Part shown: piece by piece, positions 23,225-35,400 of the stretch
How positions within the stretch are numbered: the stretch's first letter is position 1
Layout: every line of letters starts with the position of its first letter
Assembly (NCBI RefSeq): GCF_003945595.2
Contig: NW_024104523.1
Span: forward strand, 496,001 to 560,000
Reading direction: 5' to 3'
DNA: 64,000 nt
DNA from: Pipra filicauda
Lineage: Eukaryota; Chordata; Aves; Passeriformes; Pipridae
The notes under the pieces: model-generated
What the model was told of the DNA's origin: nothing
What the model saw: only the letters and a program-made list of their open reading frames with translations
Database searches by the model: none
Translations under genes and position numbers: made by a program

Positions 23225-23440
23225 CTTTCTTTTTTTTTCTTCTGCGGGAGAGTTTAAACATCGCCGCTTTCATTTGGAGAGGGCGAGTGACTTTCCCATG
23301 CCGTAATACCCAGCAAGTGTTGAGAGAATGTGGTTACATAAAACCATATTTTTAATACAACCGACAGACTGTCTTGAGAGCTAAGTGTTTTTTGACAGTT
23401 TTTATGCACCTGTTAATTCAAAGCTCTTAACATGTGCCAG
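23225..23440. promoter_or_regulatory. Candidate conserved non-coding block
   Basis: Unique sequence with several CpGs (ATCGCCGCTTTC, GGGCGAGTG, CAACCGACAG) next to AT-rich homeodomain-like cores and TTTTTGACAG, a TALE/MEIS-like TGACAG. It has no coding frame. It looks unlike its decayed neighbours, but conservation is inferred only. Confidence 0.25.
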
Positions 23441-25671
23441 TTAAAAAGAGCCAGGCACTAAAACATCCACCCTGTGGACGGCAGGGGCTCAGCTGCACGC
23501 CAGAGCACAGGGAATCCGTGCAAGGTAGAAACTTGGCTTCTCTTACAGGGCCCACTGGTACACAACTAATTCAACTCAGAGCTTTTTTTTTTCCCCAGTC
23601 CTGCTTGAAGATTCCTGCTTCTGCTTTGGACCCGAGGAACAGCTGATGTTTCTTTGTGTTTCTTCTGTTTGCTTTTCCCAGCCATAAGAAAAGAGCCTAA
23701 ACTTCCTGTCAGGGCCATGTCCTTAGAAGAGATGCACTGACAATACCTCCCCAGGCTCCTCTGCTAATTTTGTGTCCTCTTGTTTTCCCAATAGTGGGGT
23801 TGCTTCTTCTAATCAGTGTTGAGGCAGGCATTGGTGTAGCCCAGATGGAAACCTGACACACAATCCTCCACAATCCTCTGCTCGGGTATCACCTCCATCG
23901 TGCTCAGGTGCTCTGTTCACACACAGCCTTGCTATCAGTAACATAAAGTAAGACTGGGAAGTTCTCCTACTCTTCCCTAAAATTTTCCTTACTCTCCACC
24001 CCTTCAGTATTACCAAACTCTCAATTTAGAGATTCTATCAGGGTCATTTGAAACCTCTCAGAAGACAGATCTTCCCTCTTCCTTCTAAGGCTTCCTCCCC
24101 ACACCCTGCTCACATCACATCTCCACAGAGCTTTGTCTGGCTGTGCACACTGTGGCCCCCCTGGTGGCCTCATCCCTGTGGAGGAAAGCTTGAAAACTCA
24201 GCACCATCTAACAGAAAGGCTCAAAAAAGAAAACCCAGAAGGCAGATACAACAATAGAAGAAACCTTGAGAATTTCAAATACTTGCAGATGCCGACACAG
24301 TAGTTTCTGTGGTAGAAATGACCAGCTAACCCTAAAGTGAGCGGCCACTCCCTTTTTGTGCTAGTGCCTGTGCATTCGGGATGTGTTTCTGTGTAAGGAA
24401 GGGTCAGCATGGCACTGCCACCCTCCTGCTGTAGAAATTTAGTCAAGCTTAATCAAGCCCTCAGCTGACAATTGCACAGCCTTCAGGAGATGGGGCCGTG
24501 ACAGCTCGAGACCCTTCCTCGATCTCAGGGCCAGGAGGCGTGAGGACAGTCTCTAGTGTTAAGTCCAAAGTTTTGGACTCAGAAGTATCAGGACTGTCAG
24601 AAAACACAAGAGAATGTATTTGGAGAACGGGGATGCCTTGGTACATCCTGCAGGTTGAGCCCTAGCTGAGAAGATCACTGCTAGGTGGGCGGTGGAACTG
24701 ATGGGACATGGAGGGCTTGTGTGATGTCTGTAGCCGAAGGTGGGAGAAACCCTGGGCTCAGGTGTGCTGGATTTGTGTGCTACATGATGTAGAGCCCCAG
24801 GTTAGTGGGGATCTGCCTCAAATTACAGCTCCACTAGCCTGGACAGTTGACTATGAGCAGGCTCTGTTGCCAAGAGCAGATCAAGGGCTGCTTCAGAGCT
24901 GATGGCTGGGACTCCTCTGCTGGGTGGTTTTTTGCAGTGGGGCTGAACATCAACGTTCCTTCTTGCATCTCTGCTAAGAGACATAAATCCCTTTCCTTAC
25001 AGGCTGTGTTTGTAGCCTTGGTTGCTTGAGAGTGGGAAAACTCACCGTGAATATCCTGCCAGGATGGTGTTAGTGTCTCTGGATGCTGCACATGAGCTTG
25101 AACTGACATGAGGGTTTAAGTAGGAAACACGAGGTGAGGGCTTGTCAGGGCAATAGATGGGGCTAGGATTCCACCTCATTAACACTCAGGCTGTGTATTG
25201 CAAAATCACCTGGCAGGACAAATCTGATCCAGGTCAGGTGTGTGCACACTGTTGCTTTGTATTGAATTAGCTAGAACATGGTATATAGTGTTTATATTGG
25301 CTTCACATTTTACATTGGCTGCAGGAAGACACATGATACCCCATCTGGCATGAATTCTGTTGGACTATAACAATTGAGAGGATAAATTTGACTAGGCTGA
25401 GTGGTATACATTGCCTCAGTGTTTTGCTGCATGGGGTCACAGCAGTTTTAATTGTGTCCTGGGTACAAAACTTTCTGTCTCAGTAGTGCTTAACTGTGCA
25501 GGTCTGTGTGATGTTCACGGGGATGTTTCCCTGAAGAAATGTGACTCTGCTCCTGCTGAAAGGTTGTATTAGTGTTATTCTTTACATTGCTACATTGCTG
25601 TTCATGGACTGTAGACAATGTCCTTTTGGGGTGCACCTTCCAAGCAAGATTAAGGTAAAGCTGGGATGACC

Positions 25672-25990
25672 TCCCATTCTGGAATGACAGAATTGGAAAG
25701 GATCTCAACATGTCCTCTGCCTCATAGCCACAGCCAAGTCCACCCTGCGTGTCCCGACATAAAATTGTCTCGTAGTTTCTGCACCCTGCAGTGATGGAGA
25801 ATCTGTCTCTCAGCAGCAGAAGTTTAGCCCAGGGTCTAACTGGAAACTCCACTGCTACAGTCAAAGCTGGGTCCTCTCACCCCATCAGCTGTGTTCCAGG
25901 AGAATGGTTTTTCCTCTTCCCAAGGCACAGCCCTTCCTCTGTGTTCCCCTTGGAAGCATTTGCACAGCAGGCTCTGCAGTGAGGCAGGGA
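25672..25990 (-). repeat. Possible ancient CR1-like relic
   Basis: The motif ACAGAATTGGAAAGGATCTC followed by GCCAAGTCCACCCTG and then CAGTGATGGAGAATCTGTCT resembles very old CR1-type antisense copies seen across sauropsids. Divergence is high and boundaries are not clear. Confidence 0.3.
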
Positions 25991-27482
25991 GTGAAGAATG
26001 CATGGTGGGAAGCATCCAAAACTTGTTCAGATCTGCGTTGAGTTTCCAGTCGAGCCATCTGTGACTCATCTTCATGCTTGTGCATCAACTCATGGAGAGA
26101 TCCTCAGAGCAGGCAAAGCACTGGATCCCTGCATGCTCGCACGGACACCAGCTCCAGGTTTTGTGGTGCTTGTCCTCATGAGGGGACAGGGCTATGATGC
26201 GAGATAATGGTGGTTGTTTACTGCTGCATTTCAGCTCTGAAACACGCTCAATTTGCAACTACAAGAAAATTATGAGAGTCATAATCCTTGCTGAGAGCTG
26301 AACTACTTTTCCAAACAAGTTGACTCCATTTCCATCTGATTTAAATTTGAGAGAACTGCTCATGTCCCAAAGCTGAATGATTTTATCACCTCTTCACCAG
26401 CCCCAGTACGCGATGACAGATTTTTTTGATCAAACCAGAGAATAACTTTGCTGAGAGATCTCCCAGTTTTCACTCATCTGAGATGTTTCCTTGATGTTTC
26501 CTTAGAATCCCTTCGCCCTTTCTCTGCAAAGGTGTCCTGCTCTGAGAGCAAAATCGCTCTCTAGGGCTGAAGAGCAAAGGGAGGCTGCAACACAGCCTCC
26601 AGATCAAGCTTGCAAGTTTCTTTCTTTAAGCTCAAAGAATATATGCAATTTTTATTCTTTTATTAAAGTATATGTTAACTGCATTCAGTTAGAAGAATTG
26701 TTCATGGGGTAAAACGTGCAAGCCTCATTTAGGATGCTAAAAGTTATTTTAATTATATTGCTTAGAAATGTGCAGAGTAAAATCTAAGGGGCCTTTTTTC
26801 TGGCATGTTCTTTCTTCTTTGGAGATCTTCCTGAAAAACCCTTCCTTGGGCTGGTGATGGTGCAGCCAAAAAGCACTTGGCAGAAAGGTAATGTGAATGC
26901 AACCTGAAACATCAGCGAAGCACTTGAATGCTGCTGCAGTTTCCCCAGCTGCTGCTGACAAATCAATTTTCAGGACAGATGCAATAGCTGATCTATCTTG
27001 GACAAAGGTTTTCCTTTCCACAGCCACGTGCAGTAATGGAAACAGCAATTTCCACTGATACTTTCTGCCCAAGAATAGATCTGTTGCAGACTTCACATCC
27101 CCTCGCTTAAGGTATCTCTGAGTCCAAACGGGACAGCTCGGTTCCCTCTAAAATCAAGTGGCATGTTCTGAGTGTGGCTGGTCCTAAGGATCCTGGGCTG
27201 GAATTTCTCACTGTCAGCCATAGAGGGAGCCGTGATGAGTGAACCGGATCTGGAAGGAACTTCAGCACAATAGGAGCTGCCCCGTTAAGAAGGGAATTGT
27301 GTAGCCGGAGCTGAAGGGAGAGCTGTGCTGATGTACTCCTTAGGGTTTGTGGCCAGCCCTGTCCTGGGGGGAATGACTGCGACCTGGGTGGATAAAGGAT
27401 GCTTTGTACTGCGGCCACATTCAGATACCTGGGGGAGGGGACCAGGGAATGAAGCAATTCTGTTTGTTTTCAACCAAAACAG

Positions 27483-27487
<5 letters not shown>

Positions 27488-27519
<32 letters not shown>
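27488..27519. repeat. Poly(A) tract, 32 A
   Basis: An uninterrupted run of 32 adenines preceded by CAGTCTTT and followed by GATAAAATAAACG. No AATAAA lies directly upstream, so it is probably a simple homopolymer rather than the tail of a retrocopy. Confidence 0.85.
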
Positions 27520-27521
<2 letters not shown>

Positions 27522-28329
27522 TAAAATAAACGAGGAATATTGAGTCAACTTAGGACATAGTGTTTGATCCGAAACACAATGTTCCATTTTACAGTTTAAT
27601 TTTATTTTTTTTCTAAGGTCGGGTATTTCAATAAAACCTCCAAAAGGCTCATTTCAGAAACACCTACGTGAAGTCAACCCCTTTGCTTTGAAAACACTTT
27701 GGAATGAAATGTTTTGAAGTTTAAAAAAGAGCCTCCTGTATTAGGCTTGTTGGTTTTGTTTGGGTTTTTGGCAAAAGGTACTTGTCAAATTCAGCCCAAC
27801 TTTGTGAACGGTTTATGTCCCTCTGAAATTAAACTCTGGTCAAAATTGCTGTTCGCTGCACAAATTCACCCACTGTATCTGTGGATCTGCCGAGGGCAAA
27901 ACGGAGCCTGTGATTCAGCCCGGAGCTGTCCCACCTCCTTGGAACCATGTTTGCATGAAGGAAGCAATTCAGCTCTCAGTAATCAAAACCCAGGTCTTGC
28001 TTCCTTTCCAAGGGCATTTGGAGTCCCCTTGCTTCCAGTGGCCAAAAATTCCCATTGTCTCCATGAGGAGTTAAAACATAACACTGCCACCAAACGAAGA
28101 AAATAGAAGAGCATGGGAAGAAATGGCCCCAACCTATTTTATTTATCTGCTTCCAAGAGAAAAATATGAGCACAAGACATGAGGTTTCTTTTCAGGCACT
28201 TTCTAATGACTCGGATGATCCAAGGAAACAAAGGAGAGCAGCCAGGAGAGCGCTGCTCTTCGGAAGGGCAGGGAAATATTTGCCAATGCAGCAGCTCTGC
28301 AAATGTGTGAGGCTGTTAAGCTCCTAATC

Positions 28330-28720
28330 CCATGTCTTATTTTTATGAATTTTCACACTAGTGGGATATAATGAACGTTGAGCCCAAAGACATTAATTAC
28401 TCGGGTCCTTTTTTTGAGAGGAATTTCGATGGAGTGTAACGTTTTAAATTACAAGGTGTGAAATAAACTCTACAAAACTTACAGCTTTAGTGGAGGAACT
28501 CCAAAATCAAATAAAAATGCAAAACCGCTGATGAAGTCCAATTTACTGTAAAATGCCCTGGATCATGGTGTTCCAGTAATTTTTTTTTCCCTACATACTT
28601 TGGTTAAAATAATTTATATCCGCTGCAGTGTTTATGTACCTTAAGCTTTATTTATTAAAGGATATGTATATTGCAAGCCCAGTTTTAATGAGACATGCTG
28701 AAATCTGTAAGGTACAGTGC
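28330..28720. promoter_or_regulatory. Candidate conserved non-coding block
   Basis: AT-rich unique DNA with CATTAATTACTCGGG, repeated TTTTAATG/ATTA cores, TTTATTTATTAAAGG and CAGTTTTAATGAGACATGC. It lacks coding potential and repeats. The density of homeodomain cores suggests an enhancer of a developmental gene such as PRRX1, but this is inference. Confidence 0.25.
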
Positions 28721-30358
28721 AACTTTTGTTCTGATCAGCACTAAATCTCTTCTCTTTACTTTTTCTGTGTTGAAAACGTGCACGTTGGACGGAAAGGACC
28801 GTGTGTGTATATGAATTTCAGGTACATATAAATATATATGTAAAGTAATAAGCAAAATTTATTTCTTTTTTTCTTCTATCATCAGGGCAAATACTCCATC
28901 ATTGTTCAGTCTGAGCACTTAAAATCATGGATGGATTTTATCCTTATTCTTAGAATGGGACAATTACTTCTTTTTTTAGGCAAACTATGTATTTGCCAAA
29001 GATTGTGCTTTAGGTTGGCTGAAAATGTTTGTGAATTCACATCAGTTTGACGAACTGTTCTGGCAAAGGAAGAAAAAGAAATCCAAGTGTTTTGGCTTTG
29101 TTTTCTAATGAAATGTTTTGAGATTTCATTTTGAACCAACACCCTTAAAGTTAACATCAACTAAAAAATACTTTGGAAACTTAGAAACTTCTTAAAATTA
29201 TGAATTAAATGGGGCCTTAGGGATGTTTGTTGGGGGAGTTGCTTTGAAACTTTCTTCCTGTGTTCTCATTCTTGCGAGGAAACAGAAAATAGATAATAGA
29301 AAATATATGGCCATTTCTGTGTAGCATTAGGAGCAAGTTCTAAAAATTCTTTTAGGTTTTAGGAACTTAATCAAACTTAAGCTCTATTTTCAAGACATTG
29401 TAGAAAGCCTGGTTTTCACTGACACCTCAGCGCAAGATAAACGTCTTTAGCTGCTTAACCTTTACTGATAGCACTCAAAAATGGATATGATCATGCAAAT
29501 GTCCCTTGTAGTCCCTAAACCACTGTTGAAAGTGGTTCCTAAATTCCTTTAGATGTAGTACAGAGCACGGATATCATGGGCAGGAAAGTGACTCTCTGTC
29601 CATACAAAACAGTTTTTGATGAAAATGGAAAAGTCCACTTCTGCCAATTTTTGTTTCAAGTTAATGAAAGAAAGAAATAGAAAAATCTTTAGTTTAAAGA
29701 TTCCTGTCACAAAGAGGGCAAAATCTCTTCTGTTTCTAGAGATGTGGCAAATGGAAAATTTATGGTAAAAATCAGCTTTGCTCTGTGTTTCAGAGGCAAT
29801 CTGTAAAGTAGAGAAGGTCTGGTGAACTTTCTTTCCTCCTTGTGCTTTCCTCTGCATCTATTTTTCTGATGAACCTGAAGACACAAGTTCCCAGCAAAGC
29901 AAAGTGAAGTGTGGGGGCAGAGGGGGGAGACTCTGCCTGTTCCACAGAAAATGTTGGCTTTCGAAATGACTGCGTTTCTCAGAAGCGAACCCCAAAGCCC
30001 AGAAATGGCTGACCAAGGAATTTAAAGGGAGAAACACTCGGAATCAGGGAGCAGAGTAATAAAGCACAGGTTTGTTCTGTAACAAATTCCAGCACTTGCA
30101 AGAGTTTTTTAGACATATGGAAGTCCATTTAGGAGGAAAATTGGTTGCAGCCGCTGACTCAGAACCTATTGGAATCAGTGGAAACATTTCCATTGTCTTC
30201 TGTCCTGAAGAAATGCTGTTCCTGTCCTTCCTTCCATCCCTAGCCTGCGCTCACTCTCTGGGCCATATGGATTTCATCTCCCTCAAAGACATGTAAGAGA
30301 AGAAGGTTTGGCTGTTCAAGGGTGTGATGTAGTTTTGTGGAGAGGAATGGCTGATTTC

Positions 30359-30383
30359 TACCTGATTTGCTACAAATCAGGTA
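30359..30383. repeat. Perfect hairpin, 11-bp arms, 3-nt loop
   Basis: TACCTGATTTG (30359-30369), then CTA, then CAAATCAGGTA (30373-30383), an exact reverse complement. As single strand or RNA it would form a tight stem-loop, too short for a miRNA precursor. No terminator context applies in this eukaryotic locus. Confidence 0.9.
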
Positions 30384-30419
30384 ACCAACACCTCGGTTTC
30401 AAGCCATTGGCTTCGGAGG

Positions 30420-30570
30420 AGTTACCTGGGTGCATCTGGCTCTCCTGACGTGGCTTTAATCACATCATCTAATTGTGCCCCCTCAAGAAGAGCTTGGAGG
30501 AACGAGGGTCTGTGTTTTGACAGCCGCCAGATTTCTTTATTGCTGACCATAATTGCTGGGCTGTCCCTGG
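30420..30570. promoter_or_regulatory. Candidate regulatory block with TALE and homeodomain motifs
   Basis: Contains GGCTTTAATCACATCATC, CTAATTG, TTTGACAGCCGCC (TGACAG, MEIS/TGIF-like) and TTTATTGCTGACCATAATTG. This combination is common in limb and mesenchyme enhancers. Function is not shown by sequence alone. Confidence 0.25.
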
Positions 30571-31489
30571 GAAAGAGCACTGGGTAGTTGCTTATCTGGA
30601 TGGTTCCCCCCTTCAGCTATTTCAGCTTGGAGACTTTTCTGGTGTTAAACCCAAGGCCAGGGTGCCCCAAATGCAGGGCATGGGCAAACCAAACCCACCA
30701 AGAATCAATTGTAAGGGATCAACTCCTGTTTCTCTTTCTGCACGGCAGGCTCCCAAAAATGGGGGCACAGAAGGGGATGGATGCTCACAAGCACACTCTG
30801 TCCTCACAAGGTGTCTCCTCCAGATGCTCTTGTGATCACTGCCATTATCTGCCTCCTGCCACTGAGGCCAGGACAAGTTCCCCACAGAAGAGGTGACGAC
30901 CTGCAGAGCAAGAAATGTTGAAGTATTTCAGCCTCTGGAAGAAAACATTGGTATTTTCAGACTGAAGTTGGGTTGAGGGAAAGCAGATGGATCAGCTCAG
31001 TCGCCGCTGCCACCCCAGACCTGCTGTGTGGCCCAGACAAGTCCCTTCCCTTCCCTGGCCCTCATTCCCTTTCATCCAGTCTTCCTTTCCCCTCCAGTGT
31101 TCCAGTAAGACCTGCCTTACACAGAGGCACCCATCTCCTCCTCCTGTTTGTGATGACAATCCCAGTGCTACCATCAGCTCCAGCCTGAGTGGAGGTGCCA
31201 TTACAGAAATCTTCCCTGAAACCATTCTGGGTATCAGCTGGCTCTACACTGAACTGCAAGTGTCGTGGCAATCTTCTCTGGGTACTCTGGACAATGAATG
31301 TGTTTCTTGCCATGTAATTAAATTATCCACTTGAGAAAGAAAAAGATGTGGTTTTGTTCCCATTACAAAAACAAACAAACAAGGACTGATGTTTATTATG
31401 GGCCGAGGCTACTCAACAAGTGTTTTCTGGAACTCTAATAAATTGCTGAAGAAAGTTTACAGCTGAGCCCTAAAGATGGTTTAGTTTTC

Positions 31490-31728
31490 CAAGGGGCTGG
31501 GATGTATTTATTTCCCATTTTCTTAACCCGCAGTATGGTGAACAGTTTAATGTGCTCCTTCCAGGGTTCAGACGGTGTCAACCCAAACCCACGCTCCTCA
31601 CCCCGAAACAGTTAACCGCTTTTTAATTAAAAACACACTAATTATTCATTTTCAACTTTTGCATTTATTTTTCTCCCATTTGCTCAGCCTGCTATTTGGT
31701 TTTGCTTCCGCTTCATTAAAACAGCTTC

Positions 31729-31729
<1 letters not shown>
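31490..31729. promoter_or_regulatory. Candidate regulatory block with TAATTA palindrome
   Basis: Holds a 14-bp perfect palindrome TTTTTAATTAAAAA (31620-31633) and a second TAATTA at about 31639-31644 (ACTAATTATTCATT), the core of paired-class homeodomain sites. The block runs directly into a 50-base poly(A) tract. It could be an enhancer or the 3' end of an old retroposed transcript, since ATTAAA lies at 31715-31720. Confidence 0.3.

Positions 31730-31779
<50 letters not shown>
31730..31779. repeat. Poly(A) tract, 50 A
   Basis: An uninterrupted run of 50 adenines, the longest homopolymer in the window. ATTAAA, a common poly(A)-signal variant, sits 10 bases upstream, which is the layout of a retroposed transcript tail. 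No source gene or target-site duplication was identified. Confidence 0.9.
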
Positions 31780-31782
<3 letters not shown>

Positions 31783-32284
31783 AAAAGCAAACCTAAAATC
31801 CCCAGCCCCACACACCAAACCCAAACAACAGAAGTAGCCCAGCAAGGAGCCTTTCAACCAAGCCACGTTTTGGGTGTCAAGGGCGTATCTGTGAGGCACA
31901 GGGCTGTGCAGGCTAGTGATGGTCTTGTTCTGTGGCATCTGGAGAAAGCCTTGTCCCCTGAGGACATCAGTCTAAGGACTGCAGAAGGACAGGGAGGACC
32001 AGTGACCATCAGTGAGTGGGTCAGGGCACCCACGTGCAGCTGCTGTGGGGTCTGTGTCACAATGTGTTACCAATGCAGTGAGCATTTCGACAGCTCAGCA
32101 GCCAGACCCAGGGACTCCCATCCTGCCACAGTTTAAACACGCTCCTCACTTGAAGCACATCATTTGTGCACGAAGATGAGTGTGGACAGATGTGGGAGCA
32201 AGGCACTTAAATGCAAGTTGGTTGTTAAGCTGGATTAGGAGACTGCTATTGAAGGGTTTGCTTTTAGAGAGAGACCCCAAAACA

Positions 32285-32484
32285 TCAGAAAGTTGATTTT
32301 TTTTTTTTTCATGTTCATTACTGGGCCTGCCAATGACATCATTCGTTTGCGAGATGAGAAAAAGTGTTTAAACGAGATTAAAAAAAAAAAAATTAAACAA
32401 GACGCAATTTTAATGGCCACTTACAAAGGAGATTTATGGACGTGCATAAAGCTGCTTTCCATGGGAGAGGGACTAAGCTTTTAA
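32285..32484. promoter_or_regulatory. Candidate conserved block upstream of PRRX1
   Basis: Unique, AT-rich and CpG-retaining DNA with TGACATCATTCG, the palindrome GTTTAAAC (32366-32373), ATTTTAATGGCC and TTTATGGACGTGCATAAA. It resembles an ancient enhancer 7.7 kb upstream of the PRRX1 start codon. A 63-codon open frame on + crosses it and reads oddly protein-like (DAILMATYKGDL), so a decayed exon is an alternative. Confidence 0.3.
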
Positions 32485-35400
32485 CAGTTACCTTCCTTTG
32501 GATTTTTTTTTCCCTCCTGCAATATAATACCCACAAATATTTGTGAGTTGTGACTGTGCTCCGAAGGGTTAGTCCTCTTCCAGAAAGGGGGGGGTGGAGG
32601 GAGCAAAGACGAAAACAGTGGTGCCAATTTGTCTGCCCAGACTCTGATTATGGGAGGTGGTGTTTTTTTTTCCTTTCCTGCAGGGGAGAGAAGCTGGTGG
32701 GACGCTTTTTCTCTCCGGGGTTAGGGATATCTGATACCCAGCCCAAGAGCAGTCCAGCAGACTAAACTTTCATCTCCAGCAGTGAGGGATTTAAAATAAA
32801 AAACCCAACCAAACCTTGTGGATAAACTTCTTAGTTAAATTTGCAGGAGATCTTGGAGTTTCTGCTGGGGAAATTAGGGCCACTTGAATGTCTGATTGTA
32901 AGGAGCAGAGTGTGTGCCTGGAGAAGGGGAGAGGGAGAGGAGATCACTTGGAGGAACAGAGGTGGTTTCAATACATCTATTTATTTATTTGCATGCCCTG
33001 GGCCCTGCCCTCCTCCCTCCTATCCTGCTATCCAGTGACCCTCGGTGCTGATTAAAGTTCCCGGGTGACCTCTGAGTGCTTTTGTTACCCTGCCTGGTAA
33101 TAAAACCCCGGTTAAACGGCTGGCTTATCCAAACCCACGGCTCCTTACGCAGCCGGCTCTGGAGCCAGCTCAAGTCTGAGCCCTTGGGAACATGCGGCTT
33201 AGCCCTCATTTAACTTGGCCTGCCCGGGGCAGGGGGAGAGTGGGCGGAGATCCTGGTGGCCGTCTCAGTGCCACCAGGTAGCCATTGCAGGCAGCCTGAC
33301 AGGGGCACAGGCTGGTTTTTTACCAGGCAGGCAGCTCCCCTGAAATCCTCCAAGGTGATGGAGCAGCTCAGTGCAATGAAGACAAGCATCATCCACCTGC
33401 AGGACTGTGCCCTGTCACCCCTTTGTGCTCACGGGCTCGTGGCCACTGGCACAGGGCCATGGCGAGGAGGTGTTTTTGCTCCTTGCACCTCAGACGTGGT
33501 GCTGATCTGGGGGGCCAGAGGCAGAGCTAATGGCCATAAGGCATCCCTGGCAAGAGCAAAACCAGGGAAAGGGATAGCTGGACTCTAGTTCAGATTCACA
33601 GACCGTCTAGGCTGAAGATTAGGATAGCCCCTTCTTCATAGCCCCTCTTCCACTTGGCAGAAAGCTCACGGAAAAAGAAAATAGGAAACTTGTTCCTGCC
33701 ATTGGCAGCTGGTGAATGTGCTTGTCATCTCTGTTGGAAGCTAGGTGGCAACTGCTGAAATCTAAAAATTGGGACGTGTACAGACAAACTGATGAACAAA
33801 TTTCCACTCCCCCAGCCCTCTCCCCCAGTTGTGTTTTATAAATGACAAGGCAAAGGAAGGGCTCCAGCCCTGACTGGGTGGGGGTAGGTCTGGGCAAGGC
33901 AGATTGGAAAAGGTAGGAGTCCTGCTAGTGAAAACTCCAACCCAGGCACTGCACAGTAGCTGCCCCTACTCTGAAAATCAAACCTCTGAGATTTTGGGGT
34001 ACTCCCAGGGTCATGCAGATGGGACTTTGCAGAAATACCACTCAGGAGGAGTTGTCCCTGGCTGCATTTGGCCCAGAACTCCCTCCCCAGCTGTTAGCTG
34101 AGCATGTCACCAAGCCTCAACTGGTGTCAGTTCCCAGTGGATGGTTCTGTTGCTGTGGGGCAGCTTTATCCCCACCTTGAGTAGCTCATACCTTTCCATC
34201 CTTCCTCACCCACACAAGGCCAGAGGAGATGGCAAACAGAACCCCTCAGCTGGTATCCTGGGGCACCTCCCTTATTAAACCTGGTACACATCAAAAAAAA
34301 ACCAATGCAAATGTGTGGCTTTGCCCCACCATTCACGTGGGCTGGGGCAAAGTTGGGCATGTGTGCAACCAGCCTCAGGTTCTAAATCTTGTACAGTGAA
34401 TTGTGCAATATTCCTAAATAAGCTCCCCAAGTCTAGTATTTAGCACCTCCATGAACCGGTAACAAGCCACCTTGCTCTGGCTGGAGATGTGATAGCACTT
34501 CCAGGAATGACTGTGTGTGATGTGAACTCAGCCCCTGGTCCAAAATATTATGCAGTGGAATAATAAATCTCAGTACTAAATTGCTGCCCCATTTAAGCTT
34601 TGATTAGACTCTGATGGTCTGTTCACCCTGGAGCTGCTGGTATTAATCTGCATGCTAAACCCTAATTATAAACTGCTCGTGGCATTTCCAGATGATATCA
34701 AGATGTTCGGAACTAAAAGAAACCCTGATGTTGAGTTTACAGCTTGGAATGACTGTGGACTACCTGATCCCCCACAGATGTAATAATGCACCTCTAGTGG
34801 GGAAGAAAGAAGAGAGAGGGATTTGGGCCAAGTGTGTAGCAGGAGTTTGTGGGGGGAGGTTTGGCTCCAGACCCGAATTTGGGCACACACCCCCAAAGGC
34901 TCACCCACACGGGTAAGGTCATACACCCTCGTGCACACACATGTTCCTGCAGGTGCTCTCTGTCTCCAGCTCCATGGAGTTCTTATCCAGCCCTGGCTGG
35001 AGCAAGTGCAGAAGGGCTTGAGACCAGACATTAAAGGGAACCAGCATGATGAAATGACTGGAGGAGAACTTTTCGGGGTAAAAGGATTCCGATTTGGATC
35101 CCCAGCACCTGGGCATCAGCAACAGAGTCCAGCAGTGGGGATATCACTGGACAGGACAGTGTGGCATCCTAAGACGAGCCAGAGACAGAGAGATGCTCTG
35201 AATCGATGCCTCTCATCAGCTTTGCCCTAAGGAGCTGTGGCAGAGTTTCAGGGTGCAAAGCAGTGAAGGTCTGCATTGGAGCACTCACTCTCTAACACAG
35301 GTGCTGCTCTGGGCCTGGGAGAGGAGTAAGCATCATTTGTGCCCTCCTGCCCTCTGAGTCACCCATCTAAACTGCTCACACCTATCCAGGTCATCAAGAG

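Larger units (their letters stand above)
16901..27487. other. Intergenic DNA, first part (GORAB to PRRX1)
   Basis: No exon chain or RNA gene is supported. It contains a duplicated E-box unit GGCAGGTGTGC (18138-18148, 18155-18165), a possible old CR1 relic near 25.7-26.0 kb and a CpG-containing block at 23.2-23.44 kb that may be regulatory. Confidence 0.6.
27520..31729. other. Intergenic DNA, second part
   Basis: No gene is supported. The stretch is relatively AT-rich, free of recognised transposons, and contains candidate regulatory blocks (28.33-28.72, 30.42-30.57, 31.49-31.73 kb) and a perfect hairpin at 30359-30383. Confidence 0.55.

Noticed and set aside
31684..31938. Polyphenylalanine/polylysine frames across the A50 tract
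   Set aside because: They are products of the homopolymer, not genes.
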